The notes under the pieces: model-generated
What the model was told of the DNA's origin: nothing
Seen by the model: the letters and a program-made list of their open reading frames with translations, nothing else
The model's database searches: none
Assembly: GCA_016870775.1 (NCBI GenBank)
Contig: VGAK01000007.1
Location: 1-64,000, forward strand
Reading direction: 5' to 3'
Source of the DNA: Actinomycetota bacterium
GTDB lineage: Bacteria > Actinomycetota > Acidimicrobiia > Acidimicrobiales > Ilumatobacteraceae
Length of the DNA stretch: 64,000 bases
Position numbers and translations under genes: made by a program
In this document: one piece after another, positions 50,673-59,580 of the stretch
How the letters are laid out: each line of letters begins with the position of its first letter
How positions within the stretch are numbered: the stretch's first letter is position 1

Positions 50673-51536
50673 TCAGTCGACGGCCAGTTCCTTGGCGGCC
50701 TTGGTGATGTCGGACTGGTACTTGAGCAGGATGTGGAGTGTCTCCTTGGCCTGCTCCGCTTCGATCGTGTCGAGCCCGAGGAGCACCAGCGTGCGCGCCC
50801 AGTCGAGGGTCTCGCTGACCGACGGCGACTTCTTCAGGTCGAGCTGGCGGATGCTGCGAACGATGCGGGCCACCTGGTCGGCGAGCATCTCGGTGATGCC
50901 CTCGACCTTGGTCACCACGATCTCCTTCTCGCGCTCCATCTGCGGGTAGTCGACATGGAGGAACAGACAGCGGCGCTTGAGCGCCTCGGACAGCTCGCGC
51001 GTGTTGTTCGAGGTGAGGAACACGAGCGGCACCTGCTTGGCGGTGATCGTTCCGAGCTCGGGGATCGAGACCTGGTACTCCGAGAGGATCTCGAGCAGCA
51101 GCGCCTCGGTCTCGACCTCGACGCGGTCCACCTCGTCGATCAGCAGCACCACCGGCTCGTCAGCGGTGATCGCCTCCAGGAGCGGTCGTGTCAGCAGGAA
51201 CTCGTCGCCGAAGATGTCGTCGTTGACCTCGGACCAGGAGCCGGAGTTGCGGTCCGCCTGGATGCGCAGGAGCTGCTTCTTGTAGTTCCACTCGTACAGC
51301 GCCTTGGACTCGTCGAGGCCCTCGTAGCACTGCAGACGGATGAGGCGCGCGCCGGTCATCTCGGCCACGCTCTTTGCGAGCTGTGTCTTGCCCGTCCCGG
51401 CCGGGCCCTCCACCAACACGGGCTTGCCGAGTCGGTCCGCGAGGAACACCACACCGGCGATTCCGTCGTCGGCGAGATAATTGACATTCCTGAGACCCTC
51501 GCGGACCTCCTGCACGGAATCGAAGCGATGCGCCAT
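50673..51536 (-). CDS. MoxR-family AAA+ ATPase (CoxD-like)
   Basis: 287 aa. Walker A LVEGPAGTGKTQLAK near residue 44, Walker B PVVLLIDEVDRVEVE near 130, sensor 1 VFLTSNNTREL near 170, Arg finger region ALKRRCLFLHVDYP near 185. MoxR ATPases are chaperones that activate metalloenzymes together with VWA partners. The VWA gene follows after 10 bp, so they form a two-component module. CLADE-type traits (LRNVNYLADDGIAG at the N-terminus) match the APE2220/CoxD-like group. It is the first gene of a transcription unit continuing through VWA, GMC and MBL genes. Confidence 0.9.
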   Translation of the reverse strand: MAHRFDSVQEVREGLRNVNYLADDGIAGVVFLADRLGKPVLVEGPAGTGKTQLAKSVAEMTGARLIRLQCYEGLDESKALYEWNYKKQLLRIQADRNSGSWSEVNDDIFGDEFLLTRPLLEAITADEPVVLLIDEVDRVEVETEALLLEILSEYQVSIPELGTITAKQVPLVFLTSNNTRELSEALKRRCLFLHVDYPQMEREKEIVVTKVEGITEMLADQVARIVRSIRQLDLKKSPSVSETLDWARTLVLLGLDTIEAEQAKETLHILLKYQSDITKAAKELAVD

Positions 51537-51616
51537 AAGGCTCTCACGCTACTCCCCGACCGCCCGGCGGACGCACCGGGTGCGTTTGCTCCCGGTCCGC
51601 GCGGGTCGTCGGCTCC

Positions 51617-51622
51617 TAGTGT
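51617..51622 (+). promoter_or_regulatory. -10-like TAGTGT before the murJ ATG
   Basis: TAGTGT, 6-nt spacer TGGCCC, then ATG at 51629. There is no ribosome site. Confidence 0.5.
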
Positions 51623-51628
51623 TGGCCC

Positions 51629-53221
51629 ATGTTCAGGGACACGATCGTTGTTGCGATCGGCACCGCGATGTCCCGCCTCACCGGACTGTTGAGGGTGATG
51701 GTGTTCGGCATCATCGTCGGCCAGACCGCCCTCGCCGACGCCTTCGACGGGGCCAACAACAGTCCGAACTCGATCTACGAGCTGCTCGTGGGCGGCCTGC
51801 TCGCCGCCAGCCTCGTGCCGATGTTCACGCGCTTCGCCGAGGACGACGACGTGGAGTCGGCCCAGACCGTCGTCTCGAGCTCGCTCTTCATCCTGGTGGT
51901 GGCCACGGTGCTCGCAATCGCACTCGCCCCGCTCGTGTTCGGCCTGTACTCGCTCCAGCCGAGCGCGCTGGTTGATGCCGACGAGTTCCGCGCGGCGGGC
52001 ACGATGATGTCCCGGATCTGCCTGATCCAGATCTTCTTCTACGGCCTGTCCGCGATCGGGTCGGCGCTGCTGAATGCACGGCGCCACTTCTTCGCCGCGG
52101 CATGGTCACCTGTGCTCTCGAATGTGATCACGATCACGCTCCTGCTCATCATCCCCTTCACCCGCGACGGCACTCCCGATCTGGCCGACATCTCGTACGG
52201 CTCGTCGTTCTTCTGGCTGCTCACCCTGTCTGCGACCGGCGGGGTGACGGCAATGGGTCTGGTGCTCGTTCCCGCGCTGCGTCGGGCGCAGATCCCGTTC
52301 AGATTCGGCTTCAAACCGAACTTCGGCCATCCGGCGGTGCGCCAGATGGTGCGGCTGTCGTCGTGGACCTTCGGCTACGTGGTGACCAACCAGGTTGCGC
52401 TCGTGGTCATCAAGAACCTCGCCGAACCCGGGAGCGGCAACCAGGACGCCTACTCGAAGGCCTTCATCTTCTTCATGCTCCCCCACGGTCTGCTCGCGAT
52501 CTCGATCGCGACGACCTTCGTCCCCGAATTGGTGCGCAGGGTGCGGGCCGGCGACGGGGAGGGCTTCGCCAACTGGACCACATCGGGCATCCGATGGATC
52601 GCGCTGTTGACCATTCCCTCCTCGGTGGGGATCTGGGTCCTTGCGCGACCGATCATCACCTCGCTCCTCGAGTACGGCAACTTCACCTCGGTCGCCTCCG
52701 AGAACACCGCCCGGGCCCTGATGGGGTTCTCCGTGGGGCTCCTCGGATTCTCCCTCTACATCTTCTGCCTTCGCGGCTTCTATGCCCACGAGGACACGCG
52801 CACCCCGTTCCTGGTCAATCTCTTCCAGAACGCGGTGAACATCGTGCTGGCCCTCGTGCTCGTGGAACGCCACGGCGTGCTCGGTTTGGGGCTCGCCTTC
52901 GGCCTGTCGTACCTGATCGCCTCCATCGTGGTGCTGGCGCTGCTGCACCAGCAGTTCCACGCGGTGCGCTGGCTCGCGATGGTCTCGTCGCTGTGGCGCG
53001 TGGTGACCGCCAGTGGTGTCATGGGTCTCGGGCTATGGCGTGTCGAGACTCTCCTCGAGCCACAATCGGGCCTGTCGCGCCTGGCCGAGCTGTTCCTCAC
53101 CGTCGGTGGTGGTGTGGTCGCCTACACGGTGTTGCTGTTGATCCTGCGGGTTCCCGAGATATCCGATCTCCGCTCGCTGTTGCCGCGACGTGGAACCGAC
53201 GTCGGCCGCCCCCTCGACTGA
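51629..53221 (+). CDS. murJ: Lipid II flippase MurJ (MviN family)
   Basis: 530 aa, 13-14 membrane helices. MviN signatures: IGTAMSRLTGLLRVMVFG near residue 11, DAFDGANNSPNSIYELLVGGLLAASLVPMF across ~33-60, and the Arg/Lys-rich loops of the central cavity. It flips the peptidoglycan precursor lipid II across the membrane. It is transcribed alone, convergent with proB (22 bp), but lies within the wider cluster of wall-growth genes (rodA, mrdA, mreCD at 59-64 kb). Confidence 0.92.
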   Translation: MFRDTIVVAIGTAMSRLTGLLRVMVFGIIVGQTALADAFDGANNSPNSIYELLVGGLLAASLVPMFTRFAEDDDVESAQTVVSSSLFILVVATVLAIALAPLVFGLYSLQPSALVDADEFRAAGTMMSRICLIQIFFYGLSAIGSALLNARRHFFAAAWSPVLSNVITITLLLIIPFTRDGTPDLADISYGSSFFWLLTLSATGGVTAMGLVLVPALRRAQIPFRFGFKPNFGHPAVRQMVRLSSWTFGYVVTNQVALVVIKNLAEPGSGNQDAYSKAFIFFMLPHGLLAISIATTFVPELVRRVRAGDGEGFANWTTSGIRWIALLTIPSSVGIWVLARPIITSLLEYGNFTSVASENTARALMGFSVGLLGFSLYIFCLRGFYAHEDTRTPFLVNLFQNAVNIVLALVLVERHGVLGLGLAFGLSYLIASIVVLALLHQQFHAVRWLAMVSSLWRVVTASGVMGLGLWRVETLLEPQSGLSRLAELFLTVGGGVVAYTVLLLILRVPEISDLRSLLPRRGTDVGRPLD

Positions 53222-53243
53222 ACCCGCCCGGTGCGGGGTCGCG

Positions 53244-54329
53244 TCAGGCTCCGGCGAGCACCACCAGATCGTCGCGGTGCACGACTTCACCGCCGCCAGG
53301 GAGATCGTCCGTGCGCCGGCCCATGCTCGATCGCACCACGTCGGCGTCCATCGCGCTCATGCCGCGCGCCACGAGAGCACCGTCGGGTCCGAGGATCTCG
53401 ATCACCGCACCGACGGCAAAGGTGCCCCCGCATCCGACCACCCCGGCGGGCAGGAGGGAGGTTCCCCGCCCGGTGAGTGCATCCCGGGCGCCGGCGTCCA
53501 CCGAGATCGTCCCCTCCACGTCGGCCGCAAAGGCGATCCAGAGCTTGCGCGCGGGCAGGTGACGATCGTGGGGCTCGAAGCGCGTGCCCACGCTCTCGCC
53601 CGCTATCGCCCCCATCACCGCACCCTCGGAGGAGGCGGCCGCGATCACCGCCACGACTCCCGACCATGACGCGATGCGCGCGGACGCGAGCTTGGACGAC
53701 ATGCCACCGCTGCCGCGATCGGTTCCCGAGCCGGTGGTCGACACCGACAGGAGCGGATCATCGGCGCCCACCCTCTCGATGCGGCGCGCATCGAGATTCG
53801 TGCGGGGATCGGCGGTGTGCAGCCCGTCGGTGTCGGTGAGCAGCACCAGCATGTCGGCTCGCACCAGATGGGCGAGGAGGGCCGAGAGATGGTCGTTGTC
53901 GCCGTAGCGGATCTCGTTGTTGGCGATCGCATCGTTCTCGTTGATGATCGGGACGCACCCCAACTCGAGCAGGCGCAGGAGCGTGTCACGGGCGTGCAGG
54001 TACTGGCGACGGTCCACGAAGTCGTGCGGCACGAGCAGCACCTGGGCCGCGACCACACCGTGGCGCGAGAACGCCGCGTCGTAGGCCGCCATCAAGCGCG
54101 GCTGCCCCACCGCCGAGAGCGCCTGCAACGACAGGACATCTGCGGGGCGCGATGCGAGCCCGAGACTCGCGACCCCAGAGGCGACCGCACCCGAGGTGAC
54201 CAGCAGGACCTCGTGGCCGGCGGCCCTGGCAGCGGCGATCTGGTCGGCCACCGAGCTGATGACGGCGGGCTGGAGGACCCCGGCCTCGTCGGTGAGCGAG
54301 GACGTGCCGATCTTGACCACGACCCTCAT
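53244..54329 (-). CDS. proB: Glutamate 5-kinase with PUA domain
   Basis: 361 aa from the ATG at 54329; the frame is open further upstream but runs into the obg end. Amino-acid-kinase fold: VVKIGTSSLTD at the N-terminus, LVTSGAVASG near 45, NENDAIANNEIRYGDNDHLSA near 135, GSGGMSSKLASARIA near 210 with the catalytic Lys. Residues ~270-361 form a PUA domain. It phosphorylates glutamate in proline synthesis and is normally feedback-inhibited by proline. It follows obg by 37 bp, the usual obg-proB order. Confidence 0.94.
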   Translation of the reverse strand: MRVVVKIGTSSLTDEAGVLQPAVISSVADQIAAARAAGHEVLLVTSGAVASGVASLGLASRPADVLSLQALSAVGQPRLMAAYDAAFSRHGVVAAQVLLVPHDFVDRRQYLHARDTLLRLLELGCVPIINENDAIANNEIRYGDNDHLSALLAHLVRADMLVLLTDTDGLHTADPRTNLDARRIERVGADDPLLSVSTTGSGTDRGSGGMSSKLASARIASWSGVVAVIAAASSEGAVMGAIAGESVGTRFEPHDRHLPARKLWIAFAADVEGTISVDAGARDALTGRGTSLLPAGVVGCGGTFAVGAVIEILGPDGALVARGMSAMDADVVRSSMGRRTDDLPGGGEVVHRDDLVVLAGA

Positions 54330-54366
54330 CGCTGCGCGCTCCGACACTTCCCCATGCCCGAGAGCA

Positions 54367-55617
54367 TCACAGGTCCGGTGCGTACTCGAAAGAGAATTCG
54401 GCGATCCACACCACATCGCCCTCCGTGGCGCCGGCCCGGGCGAGCATCCGGGGGACACCCAGCTTGGCGAGCCGCTCGTCGATGTAGGAGAGCGACTCGG
54501 GCGAGCTCACATCGTTGAGCGCCACCGCGCGCTCCGCGGCGCGGCCGTGGACGCGGTACTCCCCCTCCCCGATCTGCTCGACCCATGCGTGCTCGGGTTC
54601 GGGGCGCACGATGACAGTCGCCTCCTCCAACGGCTCGGTGTCGCGTGCCTGGGCCACGAGCCTGGCGAGCGAGCCAGTCACCGTGCGCACGTTGAGCATC
54701 GTCACCGCGCTCATCGACAGGTGGGGCCACGCGGCCACCGCCTCGGCGGTCGCACTGTCGGTCTTGGTGCCCACGACGAGCGTGGGACGCTCGAGGAGCT
54801 CGGAGCGGTAGTTGCCCAGTTCGCGCCGCAGGGTGGCGAGCTGGTCGTCGGGCTCGACGCCGTCGAGTGCGGCGAGATCGATGAGGAAGCACAGCACCCG
54901 AGCGCGCTCGACATGGCGCAGGAACTGGTGCCCCAGTCCCCGGCCCTCGCTCGCGCCCTCGATCAGACCGGGAATGTCGGCCATGACGAACTCGGTCTCG
55001 TCATCGATGCGCACCACACCGAGGTGTGGCTCGAGCGTGGTGAACGGGTAGTTCGCGATCCTGGGTTTGGCGGCCGACACCGCACTGATGAAGGTGCTCT
55101 TTCCGACGTTCGGGAAACCCACGAGCGCGACATCGGCCATCAGTTTCAATTCGAGCCTCAGCCACCGCTCGCGTCCCACCTCACCCTGCTCGGCGAAGGA
55201 GGGCGCGCGCCGCCGGTTGTTCAGGAACTTGGCGTTGCCGCGGCCGCCGCGGCCGCCCTCGGTGGCGAGCCACTTGTCGCCGTGATTCACGAGATCGGCC
55301 AGCACCTCGCCGGTGTACATGTCGCGCGCGAGCGTCCCCTCGGGGACGTACACGATGAGATCCTCGCCCCGACGACCGTGGAGGTCCTTGCCCTTGCCGT
55401 GGACACCATCGGCTGCGCGCCGGTGCGGGTGGTCCCGGAAGGCCAGGAGCGAGGCGACGTTGCGGTCCGCCACGATCCAGACATCCCCACCCTTGCCACC
55501 GTCGCCGCCGTTTGGCCCGCCGTAGGCGACGGGCCCCTCCCGGCGGAAACTGACGCACCCTGCCCCGCCGTCACCGCCGCGCACGTTGAGCTGTGCTTCG
55601 TCGACGAATGCACTCAT
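54367..55617 (-). CDS. obg: GTPase Obg/CgtA
   Basis: 416 aa. N-terminal OBG domain with glycine-rich loops (GGDGGAGC, GGPNGGDGGKGG, GGRGGRGN). G domain (~160-320): G1 GFPNVGKST, G3 DIPGLIEGASEGRGLG, G4 as TKTD (in VVGTKTD). C-terminal OCT domain (~340-416) containing EYRVHGRAAER. It binds the ribosomal 50S subunit and couples ribosome assembly to growth and stress. It is upstream of proB. Usually rplU-rpmA precede obg directly; here the dgt gene is inserted between them on the other strand. Confidence 0.95.
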   Translation of the reverse strand: MSAFVDEAQLNVRGGDGGAGCVSFRREGPVAYGGPNGGDGGKGGDVWIVADRNVASLLAFRDHPHRRAADGVHGKGKDLHGRRGEDLIVYVPEGTLARDMYTGEVLADLVNHGDKWLATEGGRGGRGNAKFLNNRRRAPSFAEQGEVGRERWLRLELKLMADVALVGFPNVGKSTFISAVSAAKPRIANYPFTTLEPHLGVVRIDDETEFVMADIPGLIEGASEGRGLGHQFLRHVERARVLCFLIDLAALDGVEPDDQLATLRRELGNYRSELLERPTLVVGTKTDSATAEAVAAWPHLSMSAVTMLNVRTVTGSLARLVAQARDTEPLEEATVIVRPEPEHAWVEQIGEGEYRVHGRAAERAVALNDVSSPESLSYIDERLAKLGVPRMLARAGATEGDVVWIAEFSFEYAPDL

Positions 55618-55718
55618 AGAGAATCTCTCGAAGGCTACCGGCGCACCCCGACCGGCCCGGTGGATCGGAACCGGGCACCCGCGGCACGGATCGCACCGAT
55701 CGCGTCACATCCCCCACC

Positions 55719-55724
55719 TATCGT
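55719..55724 (+). promoter_or_regulatory. -10-like TATCGT before the dgt GTG
   Basis: TATCGT, 6-nt spacer GGATGC, then GTG at 55731. Confidence 0.5.
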
Positions 55725-55730
55725 GGATGC

Positions 55731-56876
55731 GTGGACGACGAACGCACGGAACGCGACGACATCTGGGTGTCGACGATGGGCGGCAATGCCGGAGGTGACG
55801 GCATCACCCTGGCGCACGCCGATTCATGGGCCGGCATCGGCACCACCGAGCTCGCCGACCGGCACGATCGCGAGGCTCACCATGTCGTCGAGTTGGCTCC
55901 TCTCGCCACGCGTGCGACCGGAGCCGGCATCCGCGCCCTCGCCGAGGAGGCGGACCCGTTCCGCACCTGCTTCGAGCGCGACCGGGACCGCATCCTTCAC
56001 GCATCGGCGTTCCGGCGTCTCGCGGGCAAGACCCAGGTGTTCGTCTTTCCCGACGACCACCAGCGCACCCGGCTCACGCATGCGCTCGAGGTCGCCCAGG
56101 TGGCGGTGTCGGTGGCGCGGGTGCTCCGCCTGAACGTCGCGCTCACCGAGGCGATCGCGCTCGGCCACGACTGCGGGCACGGTCCCGGTGGACACGCGAG
56201 CGAGGATGCACTGTCGCCGTATGTCGACGGGGGGTACGACCACGCGGTCTGGGGTGCCGATGCGGTCCTGTCCCCGCTCAATCTGTGCGACGAGACACTC
56301 GACGGTATCCGCAACCACTCGTGGTCGCGTCCCGCACCGCGCACACCCGAGGGAGAGATCGTCTCGTGGGCCGATCGGATCGCCTATGTGTGCCACGACT
56401 TCGAGGACGCCGTCTATGCGGGCGTGGTCGCCCCGGGGGATCTCCCCGCTCTCGTGCGCGAGCGGTGCGGCACCAGCCGTCGCGAGCAGTTGAGCACCTT
56501 CATCAACGGGATGATCGCGGCCACCGCGCGAACCGGTCGCATCGGCATGGTGCCCGACAGCGCCCAGGCTCTCGCGGAGTTCCGGCGATTCAACTACGAG
56601 CGCATCTACCAACGGCCCGAGTCACGGGCCCAGGCGACCGCGGTGATCGACATGTTGCGCGCACTCGTCGACCACTACCTGGTGCATCCCGAGGCGATCC
56701 CGGCCCACGCGGAGGATCCCTTCGATGCGGGGACAGAGCGCGCGGTGCGCGAGGTGGTCACCTACGTGGGGGGAATGACCGACAGGTACGCCTGCGAGCA
56801 GGCCGTGAGATTGATCGGATACCCGGAGAGCCGGTTGCCCCGCGGCATCGACACGATCCCCGGCCCGCGCCACTGA
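55731..56876 (+). CDS. dgt: dGTPase-like HD-domain dNTP triphosphohydrolase
   Basis: 381 aa, GTG start. HD-domain metal ligands: His in RLTHALEVAQVA near residue 120, His-Asp in ALGHDCGHGPGGHASEDAL near 143, and the distal Asp in VSWADRIAYVCHDFEDAV near 215. RILHASAFRRLAGKTQVF near 85 is typical of deoxyguanosinetriphosphate triphosphohydrolases. It removes triphosphate from dNTPs, balancing pools or limiting phage. It lies alone between rpmA and obg and points the opposite way, an unusual insertion in this ribosomal neighbourhood. The first ~60 residues are a poorly conserved acidic extension. Confidence 0.9.
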   Translation: MDDERTERDDIWVSTMGGNAGGDGITLAHADSWAGIGTTELADRHDREAHHVVELAPLATRATGAGIRALAEEADPFRTCFERDRDRILHASAFRRLAGKTQVFVFPDDHQRTRLTHALEVAQVAVSVARVLRLNVALTEAIALGHDCGHGPGGHASEDALSPYVDGGYDHAVWGADAVLSPLNLCDETLDGIRNHSWSRPAPRTPEGEIVSWADRIAYVCHDFEDAVYAGVVAPGDLPALVRERCGTSRREQLSTFINGMIAATARTGRIGMVPDSAQALAEFRRFNYERIYQRPESRAQATAVIDMLRALVDHYLVHPEAIPAHAEDPFDAGTERAVREVVTYVGGMTDRYACEQAVRLIGYPESRLPRGIDTIPGPRH

Positions 56877-56900
56877 CCGGGGCCCGAGCGCCGCCCACAA

Positions 56901-56914
56901 TCCGGGCGCCCGGA
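56901..56914. terminator. 14-bp GC palindrome between convergent dgt and rpmA
   Basis: TCCGGGCGCCCGGA is a perfect palindrome located 25 bp past the dgt stop and 24 bp past the rpmA stop. It could stop transcription from both sides, but no T-tract follows, so the function is uncertain. Confidence 0.35.
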
Positions 56915-56937
56915 CGCGTAGTGCGCGATCGGGTGCG

Positions 56938-57192
56938 TCAGTCGACGGGAAGGACGTCGACGATCTTGCGCCCGTTGCGCTCGCCGAACTTCACCGAGCC
57001 ATCCACGAGGGCGAACAACGTGTCGTCCTTGCCCTTGCCGACGTTCTTGCCCGGGTGCGTGCGCGTCCCGCGCTGGCGCACGAGGATCGTTCCGGCGGTG
57101 ATCCTGGTGCCGTCGAACACCTTCACGCCGAGGCGCTGCGCGTTCGAGTCGCGCCCGTTGCGGGTTGACCCGCCACCCTTTGTCTTTGACAT
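56938..57192 (-). CDS. rpmA: 50S ribosomal protein L27
   Basis: 84 aa, full length. It begins [21 protein letters not shown], the conserved L27 N-terminal tail that reaches the peptidyl-transferase centre, and continues with [18 protein letters not shown] and [16 protein letters not shown]. No N-terminal cleavage extension as in Firmicutes is present. It follows rplU by 6 bp in the standard rplU-rpmA operon. Confidence 0.97.
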   Translation of the reverse strand: MSKTKGGGSTRNGRDSNAQRLGVKVFDGTRITAGTILVRQRGTRTHPGKNVGKGKDDTLFALVDGSVKFGERNGRKIVDVLPVD

Positions 57193-57198
57193 GTCAGG

Positions 57199-57510
57199 TC
57201 AGCCTTTCGCGATGGAGACGATCTCGACGACCGAGTACTGCTGGCGGTGGCCGAAGCGCCGACGCTGATTGGTGCGGCGCTTGTAGGTGAAGCCGTCGAT
57301 CTTGACGCCCTTGGCGGTGCCGATCACGCGGCCCTTCACCGAGGCGCCCTTCAACTGGTCGGGGGTGGACAAGATGGTGGACCCATCGACCACCAGCACC
57401 GGGGTCAGCGAGACCTCGGCACCGTCTTCGACGCCGAGCAACTCGACCTGGATGGTCTCGCCCTGGGCGACCTTGGTCTGCTTGCCACCGGAAGCGATCA
57501 CTGCGTACAT
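57199..57510 (-). CDS. rplU: 50S ribosomal protein L21
   Basis: 103 aa from the ATG at 57510. The start MYAVIASGGKQTKVAQGE and the C-terminal block FTYKRRTNQRRRFGHRQQYSVVEI are the L21 signatures. It binds 23S rRNA. It is the first gene of rplU-rpmA; a leader of ~119 nt separates it from rne upstream and contains two hairpins. A TAGTGT hexamer on the minus strand lies 11 nt before the ATG, consistent with a very short leader from a proximal promoter. Confidence 0.97.
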   Translation of the reverse strand: MYAVIASGGKQTKVAQGETIQVELLGVEDGAEVSLTPVLVVDGSTILSTPDQLKGASVKGRVIGTAKGVKIDGFTYKRRTNQRRRFGHRQQYSVVEIVSIAKG

Positions 57511-57541
57511 AGCGGTCTCAAACACTATCCGTGCCCCCGGC

Positions 57542-57557
57542 GATCCCCACCGGGATC
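57542..57557 (-). other. Perfect 6-bp hairpin in the rplU leader
   Basis: GATCCC, 4-nt loop, GGGATC. It lies between rne and rplU and is a candidate regulatory or processing stem, perhaps relevant because the upstream gene is the RNase E/G itself. Confidence 0.35.
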
Positions 57558-57602
57558 CGCTCCCGAGGGACACCCACCGCTATCGGGCCTCCACGACGCA
57601 CA

Positions 57603-57619
57603 CCCCTCGCGCCGAGGGG
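57603..57619 (-). terminator. Hairpin just after the rne stop
   Basis: CCCCTC, 5-nt loop, GAGGGG, starting 11 nt after the rne stop. It is a stable stem without a T-tract, so a weak terminator or an mRNA 3'-end stabiliser. Confidence 0.4.
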
Positions 57620-57629
57620 AACCGCCGGC

Positions 57630-59444
57630 TCAGTCGAGCAGGCTGAAGTCGACCTTCACGCCGCGTCCGGCGCACTCGGGGCACTCCCCGGAGAAGGCCG
57701 TGATGAGTCCCTCGCCGATCCGCTTGCGGGTCATCTCGACGAGCCCGAGCTCTGAGATGTCGAAGACCTGGGTGCGCGTCTTGTCACGCGACAGGGCCTG
57801 ACGGAACGAGTCGACCACCTTGCGGCGGTTGTCCTTGATCTCCATGTCGATGAAGTCGATCACGATGATTCCACCGATGTCGCGCAGGCGGAGCTGGTGG
57901 GCGATCTCCTGGGCGGCCTCGAGGTTGTTCACGAACACCGTCTCCTCGAGATTCGACGACCCGACGTTGCGGCCGGTGTTCACATCGATCACGGTGAGGG
58001 CCTCGGTGTGCTCGATGATGATCGAGCCGCCGGAGGGCAGCCAGACCTTGCGGTCGAGTGCCTTGTGGAGTTGCTCGTGGACATGGTTCGTCTCGAACAA
58101 CGAGAGCGGCTCGGCCTCGCGGTCGAAGTACTCCACACGATCCGCGAGCTCGGGATTGAAGTCCGACACGTACGACTTGATGTCCTCGAAGAGTCTGCGA
58201 TCGTCGATGACCACTCCGCGGTACTCGGCACTGAACTCCTCGCGGATGACGCGCACGGCGAGTTCGGGTTCGCGGTAGAGCAGGCTGGGACCGTTCGCCT
58301 TCTTCGCGGCCTCCTCGATCTCGGCCCACTGCTCGAGCAGGCGTGTCATGTCGGCGGTCAGCTCGTGCTCGGTCGCATCCTCGGCTGCGGTGCGCACGAT
58401 GACGCCGTGCTCGGAGGGCTTGACGCGGTCGAGGATCGCGCGCAATCTGCGTCGCTCGGAATCGGCGAGGCGCTTGGAGATCCCGTAGGTCTTCGAGTTG
58501 GGAATGAGCACCACGAAGCGACCCGGCAGCGAGACCTCCTGCGTCAGGCGGGCACCCTTGGCCCCGATCGGGTTCTTGGTGACTTGGCACAGGATCATCT
58601 GGCTGCGTCGCAGGATGTGCTCGATGCGCGCGGTGTCCTTGTGCTCGACATCGGCGGTGTCGAAGGAGACATCGCCCCTGTAGAGAACCGCGTTCTTCGG
58701 CGTGGCGATGTCGACGAAGGCCGCCTCCATGCCCGCGAGCACGTTCTGCACCCTGCCCAGGTAGATGTTGCCGTGGATCTGTCCGATGTCGTCGGCGGGG
58801 CGGCTCACGTGGTGCTCGATCAGGTTGCGACCCTCCATCACGGCGACCTGAGTGACGCCGTCGCGCACCTGCACGCACATCAGGTAGCGCCCGACGGGCC
58901 GACCGTTGCGCTCGCGGCCGCGGCGCCGCTCGATGATCTCTGCGTCGGCATCGGGGCGCGGGGTCTCGCGCGACTGTTGCCCCCCACGGGAACGACCGCG
59001 TCCACCACGTCGGCGCTTCTTCTTGCCGTCGCTCTGCTTCTGCTTGCCGGCACCGTCCCCACCGTGACCCTTCGAGGCGGGCACCGGCGGAGCCGGACGG
59101 GTGTCACCGATGCGGGGCTTGCGCGCAAATCCGGGGGGCGGGCCCGGCGGTCGCGGCGGAGCCGACATGTCGGACGCCGAGCCGGTTGGTGCCGGGTCGT
59201 GTGCTGCCGGGTTGCCAGCGCCCGACGATGGTGCACTGCCGTGGGATGGGGAACTTCCGCCCACCCGGGGTGCGGTGCCGGTCTGGCCGGCGCCATCGGT
59301 GGGCTTGCGGCGGTTCTTGCCGCCGCGCGACCCACGCCGACGCTTGCGTGCTTGTCCGTTGCCGTTGGCCGATCCGTTGTCGGACCGGCCCTCACCTGAA
59401 GCGGCACCCCCGGAGGGCGCGACACCCGAGTCGTTGGTGTTCAT
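57630..59444 (-). CDS. rne: Ribonuclease E/G family endoribonuclease
   Basis: 604 aa from the ATG at 59444; the frame is open 35 codons further, but without a better start. The N-terminal ~190 residues are disordered and rich in Gly, Pro, Arg and Lys (RKRRRGSRGGKNRRK, KKKRRRGGRGRSRGG), a likely RNA or partner-binding region. The S1 domain starts near 200 (YLMCVQVRDGVTQVAVMEG). The catalytic DNase-I-like part has DVNTGRNVGSSNLEETVF near 495 and IVIDFIDMEIKDNR near 535 with both metal Asp residues. The end has the zinc-link CPECAGRG. It processes rRNA/tRNA and degrades mRNA. Arrangement rne-rplU-rpmA is the normal actinobacterial one. Confidence 0.93.
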   Translation of the reverse strand: MNTNDSGVAPSGGAASGEGRSDNGSANGNGQARKRRRGSRGGKNRRKPTDGAGQTGTAPRVGGSSPSHGSAPSSGAGNPAAHDPAPTGSASDMSAPPRPPGPPPGFARKPRIGDTRPAPPVPASKGHGGDGAGKQKQSDGKKKRRRGGRGRSRGGQQSRETPRPDADAEIIERRRGRERNGRPVGRYLMCVQVRDGVTQVAVMEGRNLIEHHVSRPADDIGQIHGNIYLGRVQNVLAGMEAAFVDIATPKNAVLYRGDVSFDTADVEHKDTARIEHILRRSQMILCQVTKNPIGAKGARLTQEVSLPGRFVVLIPNSKTYGISKRLADSERRRLRAILDRVKPSEHGVIVRTAAEDATEHELTADMTRLLEQWAEIEEAAKKANGPSLLYREPELAVRVIREEFSAEYRGVVIDDRRLFEDIKSYVSDFNPELADRVEYFDREAEPLSLFETNHVHEQLHKALDRKVWLPSGGSIIIEHTEALTVIDVNTGRNVGSSNLEETVFVNNLEAAQEIAHQLRLRDIGGIIVIDFIDMEIKDNRRKVVDSFRQALSRDKTRTQVFDISELGLVEMTRKRIGEGLITAFSGECPECAGRGVKVDFSLLD

Positions 59445-59580
59445 CTGGGTTTTCTCGATTCTCTTCGACGTGTCGCGCACGAGGCGCGCCACGCAGTTCC
59501 CGCCGCTGCCGGGTCTGGCGCGGCGGGTCCTGTCGGACGGTTGGCCCAAGGGACCCTGTGGACAAGGGTACCCGCCGCTG

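Noticed and set aside
48026-50707. Plus-strand 893-codon frame opposite the MBL, GMC and VWA genes
   Set aside because: It spans three recognisable minus-strand genes and is Leu/His/Arg-biased with no domain; it is a third-position GC artefact.
56938-57192. Firmicute-type N-terminal processing site on L27
   Set aside because: The protein starts directly with SKTKGGGST, so there is no extension to cleave.
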